Below the pieces are notes generated by a model. That model did no database searches. It was not told the origin of the DNA and saw nothing but the letters and a program-made list of their open reading frames with translations. A stretch of DNA of 64,000 nucleotides, taken from NCBI GenBank assembly GCA_023436145.1, contig JAEZKP010000007.1, positions 62,001 through 126,000 on the forward strand, in the 5' to 3' direction. The stretch is from Fibrobacterota bacterium (lineage in GTDB: Bacteria > Fibrobacterota > Chitinivibrionia > Chitinivibrionales > Chitinispirillaceae). Below, in pieces: positions 42,055-49,930 of the stretch. The translations under genes and the position numbers were made by a program. Within the stretch, counting starts at the first letter, position 1; every line of letters starts with the position of its first letter.

Positions 42055-42390
42055 CTACTCTTCACCATGAAGAATATAAGATTCTTCAGCGGTAGTAATC
42101 ATCCCTTTTTTCACCATTGTTTCGATTAACCGGGATGAGATTGATAAAAGTGTAGTGAAGGTAGGAGCCTCATTTAAACCCTTTATTTTAACGTTCGCCT
42201 GAGAGTCCTTTTCCGAGCCCGTTCTCAGATTATCCAGAATACACTCCATTACAAACATTATCTCACCGTAAGTTAAATTGCCCTGACGGTAGTTGGAGAA
42301 TTCCTGGATTGATCCCAGAATGAGATCATGAAGCTTATTGAATTCATTGGCATCATCAAATACGTTTCTATACGATCCAATCTCAGCCAT
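42055..42390 (-). CDS. hypothetical protein in the partner-switch operon
   Basis: The product has 111 residues. A strong SD (AAGGAGGAGCC) precedes the ATG at 42390, so it is a real gene. It is predicted all-helical and acidic (FDDANEFNKLHDLILGSIQEF, LTYGEIMFVMECILDNLR, ISSRLIETMVKKGMI). No family is recognised. It lies between a secreted protein gene and the RsbW-like kinase with small gaps, so it may be a regulator or a partner of the switch. No Cys or signal peptide; it should be cytoplasmic. Confidence 0.65.
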   Translation of the reverse strand: MAEIGSYRNVFDDANEFNKLHDLILGSIQEFSNYRQGNLTYGEIMFVMECILDNLRTGSEKDSQANVKIKGLNEAPTFTTLLSISSRLIETMVKKGMITTAEESYILHGEE

Positions 42391-42487
42391 GGCTCCTCCT
42401 TACATCCTTTAAAGTTAATAAATATATATAAACATCACCACTTTTTGAAAGTAGGTTTCATAATTTTGGGAAAAATAGTGCTTGATT

Positions 42488-43225
42488 TCACTCTTTTTCT
42501 TTTTTTAAAGTATCAATTGTATCAATTGTATCGATTGTGCCTGCAGGTTCTATCTGAGCCGGTTCAGCACTGGGTATGGAGAAAACATCGGAGATCGATG
42601 GCTCTCTCACCTCTTCCAATTTGGACTTACCGGTATCCTCCATCTTTGCATTCTCAGCTCTGATTGCAGCAGAGATTATTCTGCAGGAATTACTGACTGC
42701 TTCGTTCTGTAACATCTCAATAAGTTCTGTCCTGTCTTTAGCTGAAATAAGATTCCCTGATTGGAATAATCCTATTCCTTTCGGCTTGTGAACAACAGCG
42801 GACACATCTCCTATAAATAGAAAATCCCTTTTATAGAGACTGTAAATATGCAAACTGATCATCAATTCACCTTCGATTCCGGTGAAAATCAATTTTTTCC
42901 GCTTATTATTCAATTGAAAGCTTTTTACTGCCCCCCAAATAATGAGCAAGGAATCATCAGAAAAACGGACCAGAGTCTCCAGATAGTTTCTGGAGACTGC
43001 CGGGTAATCATCAAATTTTATGGTCCGTCGCAATTTCTGGCATTCAAGGTAGTCTTTGGTAAGAAGATCACTTTCCATGGAAAGCTTTTCTCTGAGTAGA
43101 TTTTCATAACCTTTTTCCAGAGATGGTGCATTGTTCCCGGAAAGTCCAATAAAAGCAACATTTCGTCTGGCCAATGTGTGAACCGGCAAAATCAAAAGTA
43201 AGATCAACATATTCAGATGCTTCAT
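42488..43225 (-). CDS. exported protein of unknown function, flagellar operon
   Basis: The product has 245 residues with a signal peptide (MKHLNMLILLLILPVHTLAR). The middle is alpha/beta (NVAFIGLSG, LLIIWGAVKSFQL, LIFTGIEGELMISLHIY, DFLFIGDVSAV) and may be a nucleotide-independent TolB-N or FlgO-like domain, but I cannot assign it. The tail is low-complexity and carries a TIDTIDTIDT repeat made by a 9-bp tandem unit (42510-42537). The start overlaps the FlhB-like gene stop by 4 nt. It is probably periplasmic or flagellum-associated. Confidence 0.68.
   Translation of the reverse strand: MKHLNMLILLLILPVHTLARRNVAFIGLSGNNAPSLEKGYENLLREKLSMESDLLTKDYLECQKLRRTIKFDDYPAVSRNYLETLVRFSDDSLLIIWGAVKSFQLNNKRKKLIFTGIEGELMISLHIYSLYKRDFLFIGDVSAVVHKPKGIGLFQSGNLISAKDRTELIEMLQNEAVSNSCRIISAAIRAENAKMEDTGKSKLEEVREPSISDVFSIPSAEPAQIEPAGTIDTIDTIDTLKKEKE
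42510..42537 (-). repeat. 9-bp tandem repeat in coding sequence
   Basis: The plus-strand unit GTATCAATT occurs three times in a row (42510-42518, 42519-42527, 42528-42536, the last with one change), encoding (TID)n at the C-terminus of the 42488-43225 protein. Copy number change would keep the frame. Confidence 0.7.
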
Positions 43226-43506
43226 CCTGACAGGTTCTCCTTTTGTTCATTATTGGCTCTATAAATCCAGCACAATATTTCTGCAACAGCTGCATAAAGC
43301 TCAGGCGGAATTTCACGATCAATATCTACCTGGGCCAATAATTCGATAAGTGTATCATCCTGGTGAACCGGGATATTGTTGTCCTGTGCAATCTGCTTTA
43401 TTTTCTGAGCAATGCAACCTTCACCTTTTGCTACAACACGAGGAGATGCTTCTTTATGCTCATCATACCTTAATGCGACTGCCTTTTCCTTCTCTTTTTT
43501 TTTCAT
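43222..43506 (-). CDS. FlhB C-terminal domain homologue (FlhB2/YlqH-like)
   Basis: The product has 94 residues. It matches the cytoplasmic export-gate domain of FlhB: AVALRYDEHKEASPRVVAKGEG, AQKIKQIAQDNNIPVHQD, TLIELLAQVDIDREIPPELYAAVAEILCWIYR. There are no membrane helices and no autocleavage NPTH. Such stand-alone FlhB-C proteins occur beside fliK in several bacteria and are thought to substitute for, or modulate, the FlhB tail in the export switch. It sits between the FliK-like gene (7 nt gap) and the exported protein gene (4-nt overlap). Confidence 0.88.
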   Translation of the reverse strand: MKKKEKEKAVALRYDEHKEASPRVVAKGEGCIAQKIKQIAQDNNIPVHQDDTLIELLAQVDIDREIPPELYAAVAEILCWIYRANNEQKENLSG

Positions 43507-43512
43507 GGCGTA

Positions 43513-45783
43513 TCAAATCTTAACATCAAAAGATACATCAGATATAATAGGTGATTCAGATTCGCATTTTCTGCTGACTTCAGATTGCAACAGAAAGCTA
43601 ACCAGTGGAAGACCGAGACTGCTAAGCGATTTGCTTAGGGAATCCCGGTTTTTCGAAAACCATTCCAGTGTATGATTCTTATTAAAACTGATTTTAAGAT
43701 TAAATCTTTTTTTTAATTCATATTCCATCTGAACACTTATGCTACCCAGCCTCGACGGTGCTACATCCAGATCAACTTTGTAGATTCTTTGTTTCTTCCG
43801 TTGGGAATTGTTCTTTCTTTTTAATAGACGTATATTTACCTCTGTCCACTCTCCGTTTACATTCATCGGAAGTGCCAGAACCTGCTGCGTTCCATCAGAT
43901 GTGGAAACTGTTCTGCCTAATAATTGCAATGATTCAAAATGGTTCAAAAGAGAGTCTATAACCGGTTTTGATAATTGATTTGAGACTGCAGTGTCTGCAA
44001 ATAATGGCTTTTCTGATAAAACTTGTTTCGGGAAAGCATTCTCAGAGTTTGCTGAAACCGAAGCAGTACTTTTCATATCAGGGGCGTTTGGCATGAAAAT
44101 ATCACCATTATCTGATATCAAATTTTCCATGGACCTGCGGGTTTTCTGACATAGTTTAATCAGATATGCAAATAGATCCGGTGAAAAATTTTCTCTGGTG
44201 GTTTGAAGGGAATTCTGCAAGACTGTGATATTATTTTGTAAGTTGGAAAACAGGCTGCTAAACTCAATCATAAGCTCTGGTTCAGTTAACAATTTATTTT
44301 CTGGGTCTCGGATATTTTCATTTGTCGTCACACCATTTTCCATTGTTTTTTTTATCTGTTGTATTGAATCATCCAATGATTGAACATTCCTTTTCAGCTC
44401 CTGCTCTGTTCTGAAGAAGTCCGGAAGATTTTTAAGAATTTCGGAAATATCTTCACACAAGTCGTCGATAGCACGGAACTGAGTGGTATCAGAGATGTGC
44501 TGTGAAGTATCGGAAGTGGAAAATGTCTTTACGGCATGATCGGAAAGTTTGCAAAGAATAGTCTCTTTCAGGCTTGTTTGTTTTTTAAGCTCAAATTCTG
44601 ATTCTGATAATCTATGGTCAAAATCATATCCCAGTCGTTTGATAATTAATGGGATGAGCTCTTCTTTGTTTTTAATTGTATTTAAAACATCTTCTGTTAT
44701 ACCGAAGTATTCCGCATCTGACAGCAGGGGGGAGTTTTCTTGTATGGTAGAAATGATTGAAGTTACAGTTGCAGGATATCTCTTTATCATTTCGTGTAAA
44801 ATAGACTGGTGGTCAATCGCTGTCAGCAGCCACTGGGTTAAAGTTGAATGTTGTGCTGATTCTGAACCAGCACGCCTTGATGAATTGCCGATCTGCATAC
44901 TTGTCAATGATGCATCGATTGTATTCAGTAAATCCAGATTAAGCTGGTTTTTGCTGTTTAAAATGCTTTCCCAAACATTTAATGGGATGGATTGCATCTG
45001 GGGACTGGTGAATTTTCCAGTCATAAATTTCAATTCCTGGTAAAGATTCTCAGTACTGAGCAGCGACATCAGTGATCCGGTACCACAAGGTAAAACTCTA
45101 AAGTATCGGTAATTGTTTTCCTCTATAATATTATTCAGCTTGCTAAAAAAATCTCCGGATAGTTGCAGAGAGCTGAGCAGGTCAGTCGCAGAATCAGACT
45201 TGTAAATAGCATCAGGAAGATTGTTTATGGGAAGCTCTAAAAATTTGGAAATACCCGGTAGCGGATTGGAGATATCTTGTCTGAGTTGTGTTAGTAAAGT
45301 TCTCAGTTTTTCGATGGAATCAGAATCCAGTGTTCCCTTTGTATGCAGAATGGAACTGATATTTTGGATACGTTCAGGACTGATTACTGTTGGTAAATCA
45401 TTAAGGGATTCAAGAATCGAAAACAAATCCAATTTTATCTGATTTATCGGAATTTTTTGGGAGATACTGGAAAGTAAAGAGTCAATCAATCCGGTTATTT
45501 TATTGATGTCTGTCGGTTGCTGTCTGATGAAGGAGTCTGCCTGATTTTGCTGATCCGGGGAGACTTTTTCAATTAGTAGAATATCGTTTAAGAGAGTATA
45601 GCGAATTGAATCTCCAGACTGAAGAGTGGTATCCAGGTATCTGGCAGTTATCAGGTCTGTACCGGTTCTTATGGATAATGTTTGTGATTTTGGATCAAGC
45701 AGAACAGTCCCGATTCCTGAACGTCTTTTCAGGGGATTATATCTGGATAAATCTGAAAAATTCAAAACCGGGCTGAAAATCAT
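43513..45783 (-). CDS. FliK-like flagellar hook-length control protein
   Basis: The product has 756 residues, longer than usual FliK. A long, Ser/Asn/Gln-rich, low-complexity region (about 1-610) is followed by a conserved C-terminal Flg_hook-type domain (about 640-735: VLALPMNVNGEWTEVNIRLL, RLGSISVQMEYELKKRFNLKISF, LEWFSKNRDSLSKSLSSLGL). FliK is exported as a molecular ruler and then switches the FlhB gate to filament substrates; the following FlhB-like gene supports this call. The N-terminal segment is diverged, so the assignment rests on the C-terminus, the size and the context. Confidence 0.72.
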   Translation of the reverse strand: MIFSPVLNFSDLSRYNPLKRRSGIGTVLLDPKSQTLSIRTGTDLITARYLDTTLQSGDSIRYTLLNDILLIEKVSPDQQNQADSFIRQQPTDINKITGLIDSLLSSISQKIPINQIKLDLFSILESLNDLPTVISPERIQNISSILHTKGTLDSDSIEKLRTLLTQLRQDISNPLPGISKFLELPINNLPDAIYKSDSATDLLSSLQLSGDFFSKLNNIIEENNYRYFRVLPCGTGSLMSLLSTENLYQELKFMTGKFTSPQMQSIPLNVWESILNSKNQLNLDLLNTIDASLTSMQIGNSSRRAGSESAQHSTLTQWLLTAIDHQSILHEMIKRYPATVTSIISTIQENSPLLSDAEYFGITEDVLNTIKNKEELIPLIIKRLGYDFDHRLSESEFELKKQTSLKETILCKLSDHAVKTFSTSDTSQHISDTTQFRAIDDLCEDISEILKNLPDFFRTEQELKRNVQSLDDSIQQIKKTMENGVTTNENIRDPENKLLTEPELMIEFSSLFSNLQNNITVLQNSLQTTRENFSPDLFAYLIKLCQKTRRSMENLISDNGDIFMPNAPDMKSTASVSANSENAFPKQVLSEKPLFADTAVSNQLSKPVIDSLLNHFESLQLLGRTVSTSDGTQQVLALPMNVNGEWTEVNIRLLKRKNNSQRKKQRIYKVDLDVAPSRLGSISVQMEYELKKRFNLKISFNKNHTLEWFSKNRDSLSKSLSSLGLPLVSFLLQSEVSRKCESESPIISDVSFDVKI

Positions 45784-45977
45784 CTTACTATCCGTTTAGG
45801 CCTTCGCAATCAAAATGATCATAGATATTTGATCTGAATTCTGCATTTTGAGATGTATAAACCTCACACTTATTAAGATTATCAGATCAAATCAGACATA
45901 ATAATTATGCCTGAAAAGTGGATGGAAAGCAATGGGGACTTTATTGCAGTAATCAGGAGTGTGTACTTATAATGGAG
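45784..45977. repeat. intergenic segment with a 10-bp inverted repeat
   Basis: TTTGATCTGA (45828-45837) and TCAGATCAAA (45882-45891) are perfect inverted copies 44 nt apart, between the DUF2802-like gene and the FliK-like gene. The separation is long for a terminator and no T-run follows. It may be an operator pair or a processing site for the downstream flagellar transcript. Confidence 0.45.
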
Positions 45978-46745
45978 TTACTGGTTCTTTTTTGATTCTG
46001 ATAGTCTGAGAATCAGGGAGACATGATCTGAGCTGATGTGAAAAAGCCGTGATATTTCCTGGATGTGCATGCCATTCGAAGCAGCATTTATTACACTGGT
46101 TTCCAGATCTTCATCTGAACTTTCATCCAGGAGGTCTGAATTTTTTTCATCATTAATAGTCTGCAGATGAGTTTTCAGTGTTTCCCTGGTTATGATGTCA
46201 AGCTGGTGATCTGCAGGTGCATCGCTTGTACCGGTGGTCTCAGTGTCTAAAGCAGAGGAGTTTGATTTTATCGATCTGTTGGTAGTGACTGTTTTGGGTC
46301 TGTGAATAATTCCCTTTTTGATTATACCTAATAGAAGAAGGATTCCATAAAACAATGCTCCAACGGCTGATATAAGTAGTAGCCAGTCCGACAGTTTGAG
46401 ATATTTAAGGAATGGAATGCCATCAGTATTCTCAGAGAGTGGGCTGGAGGTGGAAAGGTCAGTTTGGATTTTTTTGCGGATAAAATGCAGAGAATCTAAA
46501 ATTTGTTTTTGTTTTAGTTCGATTTCGGAATAAGAACGGCCTTCGCGAATTTTTCCTTGTTTGAGCAGATCTAAGGAATCCAGCGATCGGGAAAGATCAC
46601 TTTTTTTCTGAAGAAGAGGATTTGGTGCATTATTGTGGGCCGAGGCAGCACGAAGGTTGAATAAAATTAAAGTAATGAGAATAGAAGATAATAAACCCAA
46701 CTTGTTTACCTGAAACAGGTCTGATTTAAATAAGCTGCGGGGCAT
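45978..46745 (-). CDS. membrane protein with C-terminal HTH-like (DUF2802/DUF6115-like) tail
   Basis: The product has 255 residues: a signal peptide or first membrane helix (LGLLSSILITLILFN), a periplasmic helical stretch (KKSDLSRSLDSLDLLKQGK, IELKQKQILDSLHFIRKK), a second membrane helix (WLLLISAVGALFYGILLLLG), a long cytoplasmic linker and a small helix-turn-helix-like end (VINAASNGMHIQEISRLFHISSDHVS). That end resembles the DUF2802/DUF6115 motif of proteins found in flagellar operons. It heads the minus-strand run that continues with the FliK-like gene. Its role is unknown. Confidence 0.62.
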   Translation of the reverse strand: MPRSLFKSDLFQVNKLGLLSSILITLILFNLRAASAHNNAPNPLLQKKSDLSRSLDSLDLLKQGKIREGRSYSEIELKQKQILDSLHFIRKKIQTDLSTSSPLSENTDGIPFLKYLKLSDWLLLISAVGALFYGILLLLGIIKKGIIHRPKTVTTNRSIKSNSSALDTETTGTSDAPADHQLDIITRETLKTHLQTINDEKNSDLLDESSDEDLETSVINAASNGMHIQEISRLFHISSDHVSLILRLSESKKNQ

Positions 46746-46977
46746 AGGGTAAAATCTTCTAAGGAGAAAAAGTTAATTTTCAATGGAATCTTTAAAAAAA
46801 AGATATATCCTGAACCTATCATAGTGCAATTAGTACTTGTTTTTATGAGAGCAGGTGGATATTTTAATAGAGGTTGTTAAGTTACTAAAGTTTCTCTGGT
46901 TGATTCGATACTCGATATTGCGATTGGTGGAAATTCATAGTATATTTTTGTCTCATGCTTCATTTAAGAGATTAAAT

Positions 46978-47721
46978 ATGGCAAAATTTGTAGTTTTTTA
47001 CAATGGTGAACCGCTTAAAACTTACGAGTTGGACGAACCTGTAGTCAGCATCGGAAGGCTTCCCGAAAACACCATTTCAATTGCGAATATGGGGGTTTCC
47101 CGGCGCCATGCCAAAATTGAGGAGGATGCGGATAGGAAATATGTGCTTTCCGACCTGAATTCTCTCAATGGTACTTTCGTAAATGGGAAACGAATTAAAA
47201 AGATCTATCTCAGCAGTGGTGATAAAATTACGATCGGAAAATATACCATCCTTTATGAAGAAACTGGATTTCAGAACTCTAATGGATCAGCTGAACAGAT
47301 AACAGGTACTTATTATATTGATAAGCCGGTTTCAGGACACACCAACTACAATGTGGTTATGGCTGAAACCAAAGTTCCTCCCGCCCCCCAGCATACCCAA
47401 CCAGTTACAATAATGGAGTCCAAGGTAGAGAAAGAGGGTGAGGCTGTGCTTATTGAAACCAATAAGCATGTTGTTTACCGGTTGGATAAAGCCTATTTGA
47501 CTGTTGGCAGTGGGGAAAACGATGATATCTTCGTTTCCGGTTTTATGATTGCAGAAGGTCAGGCAACCATAGAAAAAAAAGATGAGGGCTTATTTCTCTG
47601 TGCAAATAAACTGATTGGTAAAATAAAAGTTAATGGGAAGTCAGTTCGATCTCATCTTCTGCAACATAAAGATAGAATAGAGATTGGATCCAGCACATTC
47701 CGTTATATGGAGAACGGATAA
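46978..47721 (+). CDS. protein with two FHA domains
   Basis: The product has 247 residues from ATG 46978; the longer frame from 46855 adds a hydrophobic tail unlike the family and has no SD. The first FHA domain (about 5-92) has the classic phosphothreonine-binding set: GRLPENTISIANMGVSRRHAKIEE and LNSLNGTFVNGKRI. The second (about 165-245: YLTVGSGENDDIFVSG, LIGKIKVNGKSVRSHLLQHKDRIEIG) lacks the SxxH and so is probably degenerate. Such proteins read Ser/Thr kinase signals, but no kinase gene is in the window. It diverges from the flagellar run and precedes the metallophosphoesterase by 5 nt. Confidence 0.87.
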   Translation: MAKFVVFYNGEPLKTYELDEPVVSIGRLPENTISIANMGVSRRHAKIEEDADRKYVLSDLNSLNGTFVNGKRIKKIYLSSGDKITIGKYTILYEETGFQNSNGSAEQITGTYYIDKPVSGHTNYNVVMAETKVPPAPQHTQPVTIMESKVEKEGEAVLIETNKHVVYRLDKAYLTVGSGENDDIFVSGFMIAEGQATIEKKDEGLFLCANKLIGKIKVNGKSVRSHLLQHKDRIEIGSSTFRYMENG

Positions 47722-47726
47722 TTCTA

Positions 47727-48461
47727 ATGAGATTCGCATTTATTTCTGATATCCATGCTAATCTCGAGGCACTGGAAGCGGTTCTTACTGATATAAAAGG
47801 GCAAAGAATTGATGAAGTGATTTGCCTGGGAGATATTGTAGGTTATGGTGCAAATCCCAATGAATGTATAGAGCTGGTCAAAAAATACTGTCCCGAAACA
47901 CTGCTTGGAAATCATGATGCAGCTGCAGTAGATCTTCTTTCCACCCAGCATTTTAATATTCACGCCAAAATTGCGATCGAATGGACTGAGCAGAACCTTA
48001 AAAAAGAGAATCGCAGCTATCTTTCTGCTCTGCAACTGAAATCAACCAAAGACTCACTGACTTTGGTGCATGCTACCCCTTATGAACCAAATATGTGGTA
48101 CTACATTACATCACTGGAGGAAGCTGCTTTTAATTTCCAGTTCTTTGATACTCAGATTTGTCTGGTAGGACACACCCATATCCCCATAATTATTATTTTG
48201 GATAAAGACAAAGAACTTTATGTTCACCAGGATACTCACGTTAAGATGGGGGAGCTGGAAGGTGCACGTTATCTTATCAACGTGGGAAGTGTCGGACAGC
48301 CCAGGGATAGAAATCCAAAATCCTGTTATGGAATTCTAGATACCGCTGAAAAGGAATTTTTCTACCGCAGAGTAAGCTATAATATCGACAAAGCACAATC
48401 AAAAATGAAGAAAATTAAAATGCCGGATTTTCTGATAACAAGATTGGAAGAGGGGCGATAA
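47727..48461 (+). CDS. metallophosphoesterase (YfcE/ApaH-like)
   Basis: The product has 244 residues. All calcineurin-type motifs are present: FISDIHANLEAL (DxH), CLGDIVGYGANP (GDxxxxG), LLGNHDAAAV (GNHD), LVHATPYEP and LVGHTHIPI (GHxH), ending with NVGSVGQPRDRNP. It binds two metals and hydrolyses phosphoesters; related proteins act on cyclic nucleotides, proteins or small molecules. It is co-directional with the FHA gene (5-nt gap). A terminator overlaps its stop codon. Confidence 0.9.
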   Translation: MRFAFISDIHANLEALEAVLTDIKGQRIDEVICLGDIVGYGANPNECIELVKKYCPETLLGNHDAAAVDLLSTQHFNIHAKIAIEWTEQNLKKENRSYLSALQLKSTKDSLTLVHATPYEPNMWYYITSLEEAAFNFQFFDTQICLVGHTHIPIIIILDKDKELYVHQDTHVKMGELEGARYLINVGSVGQPRDRNPKSCYGILDTAEKEFFYRRVSYNIDKAQSKMKKIKMPDFLITRLEEGR

Positions 48462-48476
48462 GCTCCTCTTTTTTTT
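48449..48476 (+). terminator. intrinsic terminator after the metallophosphoesterase gene
   Basis: An 8-bp stem (48449-48456 with 48462-48469, one G-T pair), loop GATAA and a T-run at 48470-48476. It overlaps the stop codon and the end of the coding sequence. The convergent purF gene ends 15 nt beyond. Confidence 0.85.
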
Positions 48477-48491
48477 GTTCTGATTTATGGC

Positions 48492-49928
48492 TTATATTTC
48501 CACCAGGTCAGGTAAACTGCTTACGTTATGTTCTGAGATGGTCTGATGTTCTGCTGCTTTAACAGGGTACATTCCATTAAAACAGGCACAGCAGAAGTTT
48601 TCTGGATTAGGCATTATTGAGAGCATACCTTCGATGGAAAGATAGCCAAGCGAATCTACTTCCAGATATTCACGAATTGAGTTGATGTCCATAGATGAAG
48701 CGATAAGCTCATCTTTTGTTGGCATGTCGATGCCATAAAAACAGGGACAGAGAATAGGGGGGGAGGAGATACGCAGGTGGATTTCTGCTGGTTCGGCAGT
48801 TTTTATCAACCTGATGATTTTTTTCATGGTTGTGCCTCTGACTATGGAGTCATCGACTATCACCACCTTTTTGTCTTTCAGAACCCCTTTTACGGTGTTA
48901 AATTTGATTCTTACTCCAAAATCGCGTCTGTTTTGAGCTGGTTGAATAAAGGTCCGCCCAACATAATGATTTCGGATCAGACCGATGTCAAAGCGAATAC
49001 CGGATTCTTCCGAGAAACCCAAGGCAGCAGTCGTAGCTGAATCTGGTACACCTATTACAATATCTGCTCCTGGAACAGGATGCTCACATGCCAGTTGTCT
49101 TCCCAGCTTACGGCGGACTCGATCTACATTTTTGCCAAAAACATAACTGTCCGGACGAGAGAAATAGATGAATTCAAACACACAATGTGCTGATCGTACA
49201 TCGGATTCGAAAACAGGTACTTTAAAAGAAGTTATTCCATTTTCGTCGATTCGAACCATTTCACCAGGTTCCACTTCTCTTAACATTTCTGCTCCAACCA
49301 GATCAAAAGCACAGGTTTCAGAGGAGAGAATGTAGGAATTATCGCTTTTGATTTGACCAATGATAAGGGGGCGTATTCCACGTGGATCGCGGGCTCCATA
49401 CAGTGCATTTGCAGTGAGAAAGACGACGGAGTAGGCTCCCTTGACTCCCGAGAGAGCATCGAGAATCATCGAATCCACTGTCTCACGTTTAGAGCGTGCA
49501 ATCAGATGCATGATCACTTCTGTGTCAGTGGTTGACATAAAAATGGAACCGTCATCGACCATCCAGTTACGCAGTGATGAAGCATTGGTCAGATTACCAT
49601 TATGAGCCCCTGCTATAAGTCCAGCACGACAGTTGATAAGAATGGGTTGTGCATTTTCTATAGTTGAAGAACCGGTTGTGGAATACCGGTTGTGCCCGAT
49701 GGCAGAGAGACCTTTGAGGTATTCAAGTGTTTTTTGATGTTTAAAAACTTGACTGACCAGACCCATCCCTTTATGAACAGAAACCGACGTGCCATCGGCC
49801 ACGGCGATGCCTGAACTTTCCTGACCCCGGTGCTGCAAGGCGTAAAGCCCCAGATAGGTCATCTGGGCAGCCAGAGGGTGGTTAAAGATTCCAAAAACAC
49901 CACATGCTTCATTCAATGATTCAACCAT
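48492..49928 (-). CDS. purF: PurF, amidophosphoribosyltransferase (glutamine PRPP)
   Basis: The product has 478 residues. It makes 5-phosphoribosylamine from PRPP and glutamine, the first step of purine synthesis. The N-terminal nucleophile glutaminase has Cys9 after an 8-residue propeptide (NEACGVFGIF); QHRGQESSG and HNRYSTTG follow. The PRPP site is VVIVDDSIVRGTTMKKI. C-terminal cysteines (PCFYGIDMP, FCCACFNGMY) match the Fe-S type of B. subtilis PurF, which is oxygen-labile. It starts 2 nt after the pyrG stop, so it is the last gene of carA-carB-pyrG-purF. Confidence 0.96.
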   Translation of the reverse strand: MVESLNEACGVFGIFNHPLAAQMTYLGLYALQHRGQESSGIAVADGTSVSVHKGMGLVSQVFKHQKTLEYLKGLSAIGHNRYSTTGSSTIENAQPILINCRAGLIAGAHNGNLTNASSLRNWMVDDGSIFMSTTDTEVIMHLIARSKRETVDSMILDALSGVKGAYSVVFLTANALYGARDPRGIRPLIIGQIKSDNSYILSSETCAFDLVGAEMLREVEPGEMVRIDENGITSFKVPVFESDVRSAHCVFEFIYFSRPDSYVFGKNVDRVRRKLGRQLACEHPVPGADIVIGVPDSATTAALGFSEESGIRFDIGLIRNHYVGRTFIQPAQNRRDFGVRIKFNTVKGVLKDKKVVIVDDSIVRGTTMKKIIRLIKTAEPAEIHLRISSPPILCPCFYGIDMPTKDELIASSMDINSIREYLEVDSLGYLSIEGMLSIMPNPENFCCACFNGMYPVKAAEHQTISEHNVSSLPDLVEI

Positions 49929-49930
49929 AG

